Source: Nocardia grenadensis NBRC 108939 (GTDB taxonomy: Bacteria > Actinomycetota > Actinomycetes > Mycobacteriales > Mycobacteriaceae). Taken from it: a stretch of 64,000 bases of DNA. The translations under genes and the position numbers were made by a program. Positions 36,353 to 45,364 of this stretch are shown here, piece by piece; the first letter of the stretch is position 1, and each line of letters starts with the position of its first letter. The notes beneath the pieces are model-generated. The model was not told the DNA's origin and did not search any database. It saw nothing but the letters and a program-made list of their open reading frames with translations. The DNA is taken from assembly GCF_001613445.1 (NCBI RefSeq), contig NZ_BDCJ01000004.1:1-64000 (forward strand), given 5' to 3'.

Positions 36353-36552
36353 CCGACCCCGGGGCAGTCGACCTCATCCGGAAGGCACCGACACTCGCGC
36401 CGCGGTCGGCGATACCGGGTCGGTGGCAGGCCGCGGAGGCTCGGGGATACCATCGCCGGGACCGTACGGCGGTGAGCCGGCGGTGTACGCGGTACGCAAA
36501 CCCCCGAGGAAGCCGTCCGGGCGGGGCAAGGATTCCGGATCGAGGACTATGG
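36353..36552. other. Intergenic stretch without recognised gene
   Basis: This follows the LysE remnant. I see no coding pattern, hairpin or clear promoter here apart from a GAGG ribosome site at 36542-36545 for the esterase. The frame of the esterase is open through it, but the residues are Arg-rich and do not resemble the family. Confidence 0.4.
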
Positions 36553-37383
36553 ATGGGCGACACGCAGATCCGTGACATGCACCTTTCCGGACTCCGGGGC
36601 CGGGTACCGATTCGCGAATATTCTCCTGCCTCGCCGAACCCGGCGCTCCCGCCGCTGCTGTGGATCCACGGTGGGGCATTCGTCTCGGGCGGGCTCGACC
36701 AACTGGAATCGCATGCGGTGGCCCTGCGGGTCGCCGCGTCCGGACGCCGGGTACGCACCGTCGATTACGCGCTGATCCCCCGGTTCCGGGCGTGGGGGCC
36801 GCCGAGATACCAGCCGTCGGACAACCGGTATCCGGCGCCGCTCGACGATGTGCTCACCGCGGTCGCGGATCTGATGACCGATGAACCCCGGACCGTGCTC
36901 GGGGGTGCCAGCGCGGGTGCCTGCCTCGCCGCATCCGCGGCGCTGCGGCTACGCGATTCGAGTGGGCCAGGACCGGCCGGGCTCGCCCTGGCCTATGCCA
37001 CCCTGCACGCCGAACTCCCCCGCCTCCCGGAACCGGTGCGGGCCCGCCTACGCGGACGACGCCGGATCGGCACCTTCACCCCGGACGTCATCCGGCGGAT
37101 GAATCTCAACTACGTGGGTTCGGAAGCGCTGTTGCGCGATCCAGACGTCTTCCCGGGCGGCGGCAAACTGACCGGACTGCCGCCGGTGCTGCTGCTCGAC
37201 GCCGCCTACGACTCGTTGAGCGCGTCGAGTACGACCTTCGCCGGGGAACTCACCGACGCCGGGATCGAGAACGAGCATGTGATCGTGCCCGGCACGCGGC
37301 ATGGTTTCTTGAACCGGCCCCGGTCCGCCGGGTTCCGGTACGGGACCGAGACCCTGGTGCGCTGGCTCGATCGGCTGACCTGA
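36553..37383 (+). CDS. Alpha/beta hydrolase, HSL-type esterase
   Basis: This 276-aa esterase has the oxyanion HGGAF motif at about residues 40-44, nucleophile elbow GGASAGA, catalytic Asp in LLDAAYDSL and His in PGTRHGF. These place it in the hormone-sensitive-lipase (fold-3) group acting on short esters or lactones. ATG 36553 gives the correct N-terminus and has GAGG 7 nt upstream. It ends in a bidirectional hairpin shared with the convergent bicupin gene. Confidence 0.87.
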   Translation: MGDTQIRDMHLSGLRGRVPIREYSPASPNPALPPLLWIHGGAFVSGGLDQLESHAVALRVAASGRRVRTVDYALIPRFRAWGPPRYQPSDNRYPAPLDDVLTAVADLMTDEPRTVLGGASAGACLAASAALRLRDSSGPGPAGLALAYATLHAELPRLPEPVRARLRGRRRIGTFTPDVIRRMNLNYVGSEALLRDPDVFPGGGKLTGLPPVLLLDAAYDSLSASSTTFAGELTDAGIENEHVIVPGTRHGFLNRPRSAGFRYGTETLVRWLDRLT

Positions 37384-37384
37384 C

Positions 37385-37419
37385 GTTCCGGCCGGGACTT
37401 TCATCGAACCGGCCGGAAC
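37385..37419. terminator. Bidirectional terminator, 11-bp perfect stem
   Basis: GTTCCGGCCGG (37385-37395) and CCGGCCGGAAC (37409-37419) form a perfect stem around a 13-nt loop, directly after the esterase stop and 8 bp before the bicupin stop on the other strand. There is no T-run, as usual in actinobacteria. Confidence 0.7.
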
Positions 37420-37426
37420 ACCCTGC

Positions 37427-38479
37427 TCAGCGGGCCGCCGCGGCCGTCTGTCCCTCGGCCGGATGGACACCGTACTGATCGGTTTCCATCAGATGCGCGA
37501 TATCGCGGCCGGCCGGGGTCATGGTCAGGTCCGACCTGGTCTCGATGAGGAACGCCCGGTACCCCGGCTGCACATCCTCTTCGGGCCCCTGGTGCAGCAG
37601 ACCCTTGGGCGTCCAGGTGACGGTCCCGGGCGTATCGACCGAACCCCATGCCGACGGCCCCATGGCGTAGCAGATGACCTCGTCGAAATCGGCATTGTGG
37701 TGAACCGGCGGGCGAGTACTGCGTCGGCTGCCGGTACCGAAGACGAAATCATTGCCCGAGATGCTGCTCATGAGTCGGGCCGGGGCGAGACCGCCCTCCG
37801 CGACACTGAGACCCTGGACATGTTCGAGATTGAAACGAACGACGAGCGGGGCGCCGAGTACATCAAGGCACGGGATGGGATCGACATCGTAGAAATACGA
37901 GGTGAAGGTATCGCCGGTGCGGACGACCACCTCGTATTCGTCCTCCACCGGCAGCCCGGGGCGGCCGTGCGGGGTGGGCCGGTCCAGGTGCAGATCGGGA
38001 TTGAAGGTGCCGGGCGCACCTTCGGGGTCGAGGTGGAGTTCGGAGGCGGTGACCACGATGAACTCGCTGATCTCCTCGGCGATCTCGCCCCACCGGTAGG
38101 TGACCGCGCGCGGAATCAGGACCAGATCCCCGGCCCGCACGTCGAGCGTGCCCACCTCGGTATCGAGTTCGCCGCGGCCGGACACGATGTAGTGCAGTTC
38201 GTCGGACCGGACGTTGACATAACCGAAGGACATCGCGGCCGAGCGCCGATTCAGCTCGAAGCCGATGCCGTCACCCTCGAGAATAGGGACCGGTAGGGCT
38301 TTCGGCTCGGCGAACACCCCGGCGGGTAGGTCCCAGGTGTGGAAGCGCCGCGGCACGTATTCGCCACGGGCATGTAGGAAACGGGGCCGATACTGGGCCC
38401 GCACGATGGTCGTGTTCGGACCGGCGAAACCGTTGCGGGAGAAAAGTTCGATGTTGGGCGCCAGGACTTCGTCCGGCAT
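37427..38479 (-). CDS. Bicupin protein, homogentisate-dioxygenase-like
   Basis: This 350-aa two-cupin protein has a first barrel around DELHYIVSGRGELDTEVGTL and a second around HHNADFDEVICYAMGP followed by WTPKGLLHQGPEE. The latter resembles the metal-binding end of homogentisate 1,2-dioxygenase, with His/Glu ligands in place, and the whole protein is somewhat shorter than HmgA (about 440 aa). It may be an Fe-dependent ring-cleavage or related dioxygenase of unknown substrate. It is monocistronic and ends at the shared terminator. Confidence 0.75.
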   Translation of the reverse strand: MPDEVLAPNIELFSRNGFAGPNTTIVRAQYRPRFLHARGEYVPRRFHTWDLPAGVFAEPKALPVPILEGDGIGFELNRRSAAMSFGYVNVRSDELHYIVSGRGELDTEVGTLDVRAGDLVLIPRAVTYRWGEIAEEISEFIVVTASELHLDPEGAPGTFNPDLHLDRPTPHGRPGLPVEDEYEVVVRTGDTFTSYFYDVDPIPCLDVLGAPLVVRFNLEHVQGLSVAEGGLAPARLMSSISGNDFVFGTGSRRSTRPPVHHNADFDEVICYAMGPSAWGSVDTPGTVTWTPKGLLHQGPEEDVQPGYRAFLIETRSDLTMTPAGRDIAHLMETDQYGVHPAEGQTAAAAR

Positions 38480-38605
38480 GCAGCACCTCCGAAACTCGTT
38501 GTGCCACAGATCCTAGACCCGCGCCGCACCCCGCGCGCACTTTTGCGAACTCACCTTTGCCCAGGTATCTGTCACCGAAAGTACACTCCCAGCGGCGATT
38601 CCGGG

Positions 38606-39457
38606 TCAGCGCCGGATCGGCGGCACCGGCAGATCGTCACCGAAGATGTCCGGCAGATCGCGCGCCACACTGTCGGGATACCGCGCGGGCCGCTTCTCCA
38701 GGAACGACGACACGCCTTCCTTCGCGTCGGCGCTGGCACCCCGGCTGTGGATACCGCGCGACTCGACCCGGTGCGCGGTCATCGGATGATCGGCGCCCAG
38801 CGCGCGCCACAACATCAGCCGCGACAGCGCGACCGAGACCGGAGCGGAATGCTCGGTAATCCGGCGTGCCAGCTCATAGGCCTCTTCCAGCAGATTCTCC
38901 GCCGGATACAGCCCGTAGAACAGTCCGGCCTCGTGCGCCTCGGCCACCTCGACGATCCGGCCCGAGTACACCCAGTCCAGCGCCTTCTGCATGGAGATCA
39001 GGCGGGGTAGGAACCAGCTGGAACAGGATTCCGGGAGGATACCGCGCCGGTTGAACACGAAACCGATCCGGGCATTGTCGGCCGCCAGCCGGAAATCGGC
39101 GGCCAGCGTCATGGTGATGCCCACCCCGACCGCGGGCCCGTTGATCGCGGCGATGATGGGCTTACGGGATTCGAACATCCGCAGCACCAGTTCCCCGCCG
39201 CCGTCGCGGAAGTCCTCGGTTGCCGCGTGCGCGGGGGCGACGAAGGTCTCCGCACCGGCGGACAGATCCGCGCCGGCACAGAAGGCGCGTCCGGCTCCGG
39301 TGAGCACCACGGCACGCACCGCGTCGTCCCGGTCGCAGGTATCGAACGCCTCGATCAGCTCGTAGCCCATCGCGGTGGTGAAGGCATTGAGTTTGTCCGG
39401 GCGGTCGAGGGTGACGGTGGCGACGGAGTCGGAGATATCGAGGCGAATAGCGGCCAT
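38606..39457 (-). CDS. Enoyl-CoA hydratase/isomerase family protein
   Basis: This 283-aa crotonase-fold protein has the oxyanion motifs FCAGADLSAG and GPAVGVGITMTLAADFRLA, and a usual catalytic acidic residue near RRGILPES. It probably hydrates or isomerises an enoyl-CoA. ATG 39457 matches the family start (MAAIRLDISDSVATVTLDRP); an ATG four codons earlier is possible and neither has a strong ribosome site. It lies next to the LysR gene on the same strand with a 40-bp gap between its start and the LysR stop. Confidence 0.88.
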   Translation of the reverse strand: MAAIRLDISDSVATVTLDRPDKLNAFTTAMGYELIEAFDTCDRDDAVRAVVLTGAGRAFCAGADLSAGAETFVAPAHAATEDFRDGGGELVLRMFESRKPIIAAINGPAVGVGITMTLAADFRLAADNARIGFVFNRRGILPESCSSWFLPRLISMQKALDWVYSGRIVEVAEAHEAGLFYGLYPAENLLEEAYELARRITEHSAPVSVALSRLMLWRALGADHPMTAHRVESRGIHSRGASADAKEGVSSFLEKRPARYPDSVARDLPDIFGDDLPVPPIRR

Positions 39458-39497
39458 ACGAAGCAGCATGCCATCGGTGTCCCGGATATGGATCGGT

Positions 39498-40403
39498 TCA
39501 CCGCGCGGTCGCGCACCGCACGAGGATCTCCGCCGCATCGGCCGGCGGGTGGCCGCGCCGCCAGATGGCACGGAACTGCCTGGTCAGCACCACCGAATCG
39601 GCCAGTGCGACCTGATGCAGTGCCCCGGCGGCCAGCTCCGGTGCGGCGACCAGAGTACTGAGCACCGCCGGCGCCATCCCGCTCCGGGCGGCGGCGACGA
39701 TGGCGACCGCCGAGCCGAGTTCGGCGGCCGGCGGCGCCGGCGGACCGTACCCACCCAGGATCTCCTGGACCGTTTCCCGGGTCCCGGACCCGGATTCGCG
39801 CCACAGCAGCGGGGTCGCCGCCAGCTCGCGCAGGCTCACCGGGTGCGTACGGGCGGCCCACGGATGCGTGGGTCCCACCACTACGAGCAGTTCGTCCGCG
39901 CCGAGCACCCGGCTGCCGAGCCCGGGCGGTGGATGCGGGCCCTCGACGAATCCGATATCGGCCGCACCCGCGCGCACCATGGCTTCCACCTGGGCCGTGT
40001 TGTCGACCTCCAGGGACACCGCGATATCCGGACGGATCCCGCGCAGATCGGCGAGCCACTGCGGCATCCGGTGGTCGGCAATGGTTTTGGAGGCCGCGAG
40101 GCGCAGCCGGGGCGTATCGGCGGAATGCAGGGCGGCGACGGTCTCGTTGAACGTCCGAGCCGCGTCGAGTACCGCGCGCGCCTGATCGACCACGGCGCGA
40201 CCGGGTGCGGTGAGCGTGGAGCCGGTGGGTCCCCGGTCGAGCAACCGTAACCGCAACCGCCGCTCGAGGGCACTGATCCGCATACTGGCGGCGGGCTGGG
40301 TCATTCCGTGCCGCCGGGCCGCGGCGCCGAGACTGCCGGTATCTGCCACGGAGACCAGCAGGTCGAGCACCGCGAGGTCGGGAGTGGTGGGCGGCAGGGT
40401 CAC
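39498..40403 (-). CDS. LysR-family regulator of the adjacent YeiH-type exporter
   Basis: This 301-aa regulator has an N-terminal winged helix (VLDLLVSVADTGSLGAAARRHGMTQPAASMRISALERRL) and a periplasmic-binding-protein-like effector domain. It is divergent from a YeiH-family membrane protein gene, the standard LysR/YeiH arrangement seen across bacteria (CysB/CbbR-like YeiE). The 97-bp intergenic region should contain its operator; no T-N11-A box stood out. Likely ligand: a sulfur anion such as sulfite. Confidence 0.9.
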   Translation of the reverse strand: MTLPPTTPDLAVLDLLVSVADTGSLGAAARRHGMTQPAASMRISALERRLRLRLLDRGPTGSTLTAPGRAVVDQARAVLDAARTFNETVAALHSADTPRLRLAASKTIADHRMPQWLADLRGIRPDIAVSLEVDNTAQVEAMVRAGAADIGFVEGPHPPPGLGSRVLGADELLVVVGPTHPWAARTHPVSLRELAATPLLWRESGSGTRETVQEILGGYGPPAPPAAELGSAVAIVAAARSGMAPAVLSTLVAAPELAAGALHQVALADSVVLTRQFRAIWRRGHPPADAAEILVRCATAR

Positions 40404-40500
40404 GACATCGATTATGGAACGCCGGCCATCAGATTTTCTTATGAGGTCCTCCGGAATCGGAGGCTACCGGCGCGCGCCGACATTCAGCAAGGTCACAGGG

Positions 40501-41490
40501 GTGAACGAGGTATATCGCAGGCTTCCGGGGCTGACCCTGGCGGCCGCACTGGCGACCGTGGCCACCGGCCTGGCCGTTGCCGTCCCGCTCGCGGGAGCTC
40601 CGGTACTGGCCCTGGCCTGCGGCGCAGTCCTGGGTGGGCGGATCGCGCGGTCGGACCGGTTCGGCCCCGGGCTGGACTGGGCCCGGCAGCATCTGCTGGG
40701 CGCCGCGATCGTCCTGATGGGCCTCGGCCTCCCCCTGGACGCGGTGCTCACCGTCGGCCGGGAAACCGCCGCGGTGCTGCTGGGCACACTGGGCGTGGCG
40801 GCGGTGACCGCGGTCGTAGTGGGCCGGCGGCTGGCGCTGCACCGCGAATCGGCGGTACTGATCGCGGCGGGGTCGGCCATCTGCGGCGCGTCCGCAATCG
40901 CCGCGGCCACCGCGGTCCTGAAACCGGCCCGCGAACACGTGGCCTACGCGCTCGGCACCATTTTCGTCTTCAACATCGCCGCGGTGCTGGTCTACCCGCC
41001 GCTGGGCCGGCTGCTGGGAATGTCGGAGCGGGCGTTCGGACTGTGGGCGGGTACCGCGGTCAACGACACCTCCTCGGTACTGGCCGCGGGTATCGCCTTC
41101 GGTCCGGCGGCGGCGAGTTTCGCCGTGATCGTGAAACTGGTCCGCAGCCTGATGATCGTCCCGCTGTGCTTCGGCCTGCACCTGTCGGCCCGCCGCGCCG
41201 CGCCGTCGGCACCGCGCGCTCCGCTGTGGCGCAGCGTTCCGCTGTTCGTCGTGCTGTTCGTCGTGGCATCGATCGTCGCTGGGTTCGGCGTGCTGCCGGC
41301 CGGCTGGACCGACCGGCTCACCGGCTTCAGTTCCTGGCTCGTCGCCGTGGTCCTCGCCGCGATCGGCACCTCGCTCACCTGGCGGCGACTGCGCGCGGCC
41401 GGACCGCGCCCGCTGCTCTTCGGCGGCATCCTGGCGGTGACGCTCGCGGTGTCCGCGCTGGGATTGCAGTACGCGACGGGATGGCGCTGA
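40501..41490 (+). CDS. YeiH-family putative sulfate/sulfur-anion exporter
   Basis: This 329-aa membrane protein has about ten hydrophobic segments. It has the family signature ICGASAIAAATAVLKPAREHVAYALGTIFVFN split around the middle and the later GLWAGTAVNDTSSVLAAG. YeiH proteins are proposed to export sulfate or sulfite, e.g. during taurine or sulfonate use. GTG 40501 is the start just before the first hydrophobic helix. It is controlled by the divergent LysR gene; a decayed ABC exporter fragment follows directly. Confidence 0.88.
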   Translation: MNEVYRRLPGLTLAAALATVATGLAVAVPLAGAPVLALACGAVLGGRIARSDRFGPGLDWARQHLLGAAIVLMGLGLPLDAVLTVGRETAAVLLGTLGVAAVTAVVVGRRLALHRESAVLIAAGSAICGASAIAAATAVLKPAREHVAYALGTIFVFNIAAVLVYPPLGRLLGMSERAFGLWAGTAVNDTSSVLAAGIAFGPAAASFAVIVKLVRSLMIVPLCFGLHLSARRAAPSAPRAPLWRSVPLFVVLFVVASIVAGFGVLPAGWTDRLTGFSSWLVAVVLAAIGTSLTWRRLRAAGPRPLLFGGILAVTLAVSALGLQYATGWR

Positions 41491-41497
41491 GATACGA

Positions 41498-41724
41498 CGC
41501 GACCGGCCGGTCCGCTCGCTGTTCGACGAATGGGCGGCCGACCAGGAACCCCGGTTCCGTGAGGTCTTCTATCGGAAGATCCTGGAAAAGCTGCGGCAGC
41601 GCGGAAAACGGTCGTAATGGTCACCCACGACGACCGCCATTTCGACTGCGCCGACCGCCTTGTGAGACTCGATGTCGGCCGGGTGGTCACGCCGGTCACC
41701 GCGAGGGGCGAACCGATCACCTGA
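41498..41724 (+). pseudogene. 3' remnant of a peptide/siderophore ABC exporter (PvdE/SyrD-like)
   Basis: One frame reads SLFDEWAADQEPRFREVFYR and on to RQRGK, then a stop; the continuation in the next frame reads VVMVTHDDRHFDCADRLVRL and ends at TGA 41722. Together they are the C-terminal Walker-B-to-H-loop part of a cyclic-peptide-export ABC protein. Loss of one A in a run at about 41610 explains the shift. The membrane domain and Walker A are absent. Confidence 0.7.
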
Positions 41725-41917
41725 GGCCCCGCGGCAGGGCCGGGCAGACGAGGCCGAAACGCCGGGCGGTTCGCATACAACTTCCACAACGGCCTGGGTA
41801 TCATCTCTCGCCAGACGCGAAAGGCGCACCGGCCGAGCGCTTTCGAGCAGGGGATCCCGCCGCGGCCGGTGTACATCCGCGCCCGGATGCCGGGCGCACG
41901 ACCTCAGGGGGTACCGA

Positions 41918-43174
41918 GTGACAGGGCCGAACCGGCTGCAGCCGGCACACAGACGCGGTAGACACGCCGCCCCCGAGACCAGTGTGTCCCGGATGCCCAT
42001 CTACACCGCGGAGTTCGCCGCGGATCCGCACGGCTGCTACCGGCGGATGCGCGCCCGGTACGGATCGCTGGCTCCGGTGGACCTCGCGCCCGGGGTGCCC
42101 GCCACCCTGGTCCTCGGCTACCGCACCGCCCTGCGCATCCTCGCCGATCCCACTCATTTCCCGGCCGACCCACGCGCCTGGCAGCAGAAGGTACCCGCGG
42201 GCCTGCCCATCGTCGCGATGATGCGGCATCGCCCGAATCCGTTGCGCACCGACGATACCGAGCACGAGCGCTATCGATCGGTGACGATCGCGGCACTCGC
42301 CGGTGTCGATCCGCACGCGCTGCGCGCGATGATCGCGCGGGCCGCCGTCGAGCTCATCAACGAATTCTGCGCCGACGGCGGTGCCGATCTCCTCGACCGG
42401 TACGTCACACCGCTGGTGTTCCGGGTCCTCGGCGAATCGGTCGGTTGCCCGCCTGCCCTCGCCGACCGGCTGACACCGGCGCTCACCACCCTGTTCGTCA
42501 TGCGCACCGACGAGGGCGCCGCGGCCGCGGCCGAGACGGCGCTCGCCGAACTCGTGGCGGCCAAACGCGCCGAACCCGGTGACGACATCACGACCCGCCT
42601 CCTCGAGCATCCGGCGCAACTGTCGGATGCCGAACTCGTCGATCAACTGCTCGCCGTCTATCAGGCCGGGGTCGAGCCGACCCGCGATCTCATCGCCAAC
42701 ACGCTGCTGCTGATACTCCTCGACCCGCGGTTCACGACGAACCAGGTGGGATTCGCCCCGCCGACCCGGGCGGCGCTCGACGAGGTGCTGGCCACCGACC
42801 CGCCGCTGGCCCACCACAGCATCGTCTACCCCCCGCTTCCGGTGCTGATCGAGGATGTGTGGCTGCCCGCCGATCAGCCGGTACTCGTCAGCCCGGCGGC
42901 CTGCCACGACGATCCCGAACGCACGGCCGCCCACCACCCGGGCCACGGCACGGATCTGGCCTGGGGCGCCGGTGCGCACGCCTGCCCGGCGCAGGCCCGG
43001 TCCCTCACCTATCTGCTCGCCGAAGAAGCCGTCGACCAGTTGCTGGACGCCCTGCCGGACCTCCGCCCGGCATTCGGCCCGGACGAACCGGTCTGGCGGC
43101 CGGGGCCGTTCCAGCGTGCACTCACCGCCCTCCCGGTCACCTTCCCGCCCACCCCGGGTATGACCGTCTTCTGA
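41918..43174 (+). CDS. Cytochrome P450, CYP157-like, lacking ExxR
   Basis: This 418-aa P450 keeps the heme-binding region (LAWGAGAHACPAQARS) with its Cys thiolate and an I-helix AGVEPTRD in place of AGHETT. Where the K-helix ExxR should be, it reads DEVLATDPP with no Arg. This pattern is known from CYP157-type P450s associated with conservons in streptomycetes. GTG 41918 has AGGGGG upstream; GTG 41984 or ATG 41993 would also be possible. No redox partner is adjacent. The substrate is unknown. Confidence 0.85.
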   Translation: MTGPNRLQPAHRRGRHAAPETSVSRMPIYTAEFAADPHGCYRRMRARYGSLAPVDLAPGVPATLVLGYRTALRILADPTHFPADPRAWQQKVPAGLPIVAMMRHRPNPLRTDDTEHERYRSVTIAALAGVDPHALRAMIARAAVELINEFCADGGADLLDRYVTPLVFRVLGESVGCPPALADRLTPALTTLFVMRTDEGAAAAAETALAELVAAKRAEPGDDITTRLLEHPAQLSDAELVDQLLAVYQAGVEPTRDLIANTLLLILLDPRFTTNQVGFAPPTRAALDEVLATDPPLAHHSIVYPPLPVLIEDVWLPADQPVLVSPAACHDDPERTAAHHPGHGTDLAWGAGAHACPAQARSLTYLLAEEAVDQLLDALPDLRPAFGPDEPVWRPGPFQRALTALPVTFPPTPGMTVF

Positions 43175-43374
43175 CCCGGCGGCCGCTGTTCACCGCGCGT
43201 CCTCCGGCTCCCCGCCGGTCGCGGAGCCGGTCGGCACCTGCCGTACCGCAGGCCTGGACAGCGGCCGGGGCCCAGGCCGGACGCACTGCCGGCACCGCGT
43301 GCTCGACCACGTAGGTGTAAAGTGTCGGTATTCGCCGGTTCTCGGCCCTTGTTCCCGTTTCGAATAGTTCCCAT

Positions 43375-43403
43375 TTTATGTGTAACCGGCGGTTACACAT
43401 AAA
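43375..43403. promoter_or_regulatory. Perfect 29-bp palindrome (operator candidate)
   Basis: The arms TTTATGTGTAACCG (43375-43388) and CGGTTACACATAAA (43390-43403) are exact reverse complements around one G. The AT-rich ends and the absence of a following T-run argue for a dimeric-regulator operator rather than a terminator. It lies 264 bp upstream of the 43667 gene start and 200 bp after the P450 stop. Confidence 0.6.
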
Positions 43404-43448
43404 TACGGCCGTCGCCGATACCGCGCCGAAGCACGCTCTCCCGCACCA

Positions 43449-43486
43449 CCGGAGCCACCGGCCCTCATGAGGGCTGCTACCTCCGG
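43449..43486. repeat. Nested inverted repeat upstream of the 43667 gene
   Basis: The inner GCCCTCATGAGGGC (43461-43474) is a perfect palindrome; outer CCGGAG (43449-43454) and CTCCGG (43481-43486) flank it. In RNA it would form a two-tier hairpin in the leader of the downstream gene. Its role is unknown; it could also be the P450 terminator. Confidence 0.45.
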
Positions 43487-43666
43487 TCCCGTTCACCGAC
43501 CCTCGCGCCGGTCATCGGCACCTATCGAGCACCAGAATCCGATATCGGAGTGGCGAACATGTTGTCGCCCACGGAATCGGCCCCCGCGCGATGGGTCCGG
43601 CTAGTACGGTATAGCCACCGCATTGCTGCGGGGCCAAAGGGAGCGGTGGGAAAGGCGGGGCAGGAT

Positions 43667-45364
43667 ATGTTCGATCCGGTATCTTCGTCGACCGGAGTTG
43701 TTCCATCGCAGGCCGATATGCCCGTTTCGGGACCACGTGCCGGACAACTACCGAGGTACCTGCGCCGTATGCGTCCCGATGCCACACCGTTGCTGACGGG
43801 CGACATGCTCGACGCGCCGACCGCTACCGGGGCACCGACGATCCCACCCGCCGACGATCCGGCCCTGGCGTTCCGCTATCGCAGCGCCGAACCGATCGAC
43901 TGGGAGGGCACCGCGGTCCACCCCCTCTACAGCGAACAGTTGCCCACCGCGACAGCGGCACTCACGTTCACCCTGCTCTCCGCCACGCCGCCCGCCGGGC
44001 TGACCGGCGTCGGCATCGGCCTGTCCATGGTGGACGGCCACATCGATATCGACGGGCGCCGGCTGGCCGGTGTCGATATCTGGCGCGACGCCCTGGAGCG
44101 GGGAATCACCTTCGATCTCACCGCGAACTCTCCCGGTGCGCTCTTCGTGCTGACCCCGGTCTGGGCCGACACCGCCGGGGAACCGCAGTCCTGGTCGGGC
44201 AACTACGGCATCGTGGTCGAACGCACCGATAACGACCGCACGGTGCTGTGGTGCAGTATGGGCGAGGGACCACCGCATTTCGCGGATCTGGTGGTCGAGG
44301 TCCGCAGTACCCCGCTGGATCCGCATCCTCGCCCGTCCGCTCCGGGAACAGGTGTCGTCCCATCGGTATCCGTGCCCGTCGCGCGCGACGGCTCCGGCGG
44401 CGAAAGAGTTCCGCGCCCGGCCGCCGGCGGCGCGATCGCGATCACCGCCCGCCCGGGGCAGTACGGCACCGGAAGGGACGTGGACCGCGGGCGTCCCGGC
44501 GTGGACAGCGGTGCCCCGGAGGGCTACCCGTGCAGTCTCGCGGATCTGGTCTTGCACTCTCCGTATACCGACGGCGCCGATATCCTCATCGAATCCCTGG
44601 ACGGCACCGACGAATTCTTCGACTACTCGTCCCTCTTCGACGAACCCGTGCCCGATCCCCTGCCCGCACTCGCGTTCTCCGGTCCGGCGATACTGCTCAC
44701 CGGCCCCGAACAGTGGTACCTGCGGTCCGCCGAGGAGGACGCGGACACCGACCCGGCCGCCGCCCACGGCTGGGCCGACGCTCCGGACCGGACCGGCCTG
44801 GTTCCGGTGATCAGCGGGGACGACCTGCCGGATTACGGCCCGGAACCGGTCCGGGAGCCGTCCCCCGGCGAACCGTCCGTATTCCCGCTACCCGCCGCCT
44901 ATTTCACCGCGGCGCGCGCAGCCCACGGTGACGCGGAGGACGACGAGTCCGCGGCGGCGGATACCATCGCCGACGGTTCCCTCCCCCCGTTTCCGGCCGA
45001 CGACAACGCCACCGGCAGCCCGGACCGGCTCTACGATCTCGGCGCGGCCCGGTGCGCGGTGGGAGACGACGAACAGGCCGCGCGGTGGTGGGCCGAAGCC
45101 GCCGACGCCGGGCATCTCGGCGCCGCCTACGACCTCGGCGCACTCTATTACCGGCACGACGAATTCGACGCCGCGCAACGATGGTGGCAGGTCGCGGCCG
45201 GGCGCCGGCATATCCGGGCCATGGCGAGCCTCGCCGATCTGCTCGAACAACGCGGCGCCATCCCCGAGGCCCGGATGTGGCGGACCCAGGCCGTCGCCGA
45301 GGAGGTCATCGCCAATGCCGCCCAGACCACCGACTCCTTCGCGGTGCCGACCGCGGGCCGGTGA
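43667..45364 (+). CDS. Hypothetical protein with C-terminal Sel1/TPR-like repeats
   Basis: This 565-aa protein is not recognised as a known family in its first 480 residues, which are acidic and proline-rich with an early beta-rich block (ALTFTLLSATPPAGLTGVGIGLSM, LFVLTPVWAD). The C-terminus has two Sel1-like helical hairpins (YDLGAARCAVGDDEQAARWW and YDLGALYYRHDEFDAAQRWW). ATG 43667 (MFDPVSSS) is assumed; the frame is open to 43550 and GTG 43646 is an alternative. Cytoplasmic; a protein-interaction role is plausible. It lies between the palindrome and the resistance module. Confidence 0.7.
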   Translation: MFDPVSSSTGVVPSQADMPVSGPRAGQLPRYLRRMRPDATPLLTGDMLDAPTATGAPTIPPADDPALAFRYRSAEPIDWEGTAVHPLYSEQLPTATAALTFTLLSATPPAGLTGVGIGLSMVDGHIDIDGRRLAGVDIWRDALERGITFDLTANSPGALFVLTPVWADTAGEPQSWSGNYGIVVERTDNDRTVLWCSMGEGPPHFADLVVEVRSTPLDPHPRPSAPGTGVVPSVSVPVARDGSGGERVPRPAAGGAIAITARPGQYGTGRDVDRGRPGVDSGAPEGYPCSLADLVLHSPYTDGADILIESLDGTDEFFDYSSLFDEPVPDPLPALAFSGPAILLTGPEQWYLRSAEEDADTDPAAAHGWADAPDRTGLVPVISGDDLPDYGPEPVREPSPGEPSVFPLPAAYFTAARAAHGDAEDDESAAADTIADGSLPPFPADDNATGSPDRLYDLGAARCAVGDDEQAARWWAEAADAGHLGAAYDLGALYYRHDEFDAAQRWWQVAAGRRHIRAMASLADLLEQRGAIPEARMWRTQAVAEEVIANAAQTTDSFAVPTAGR

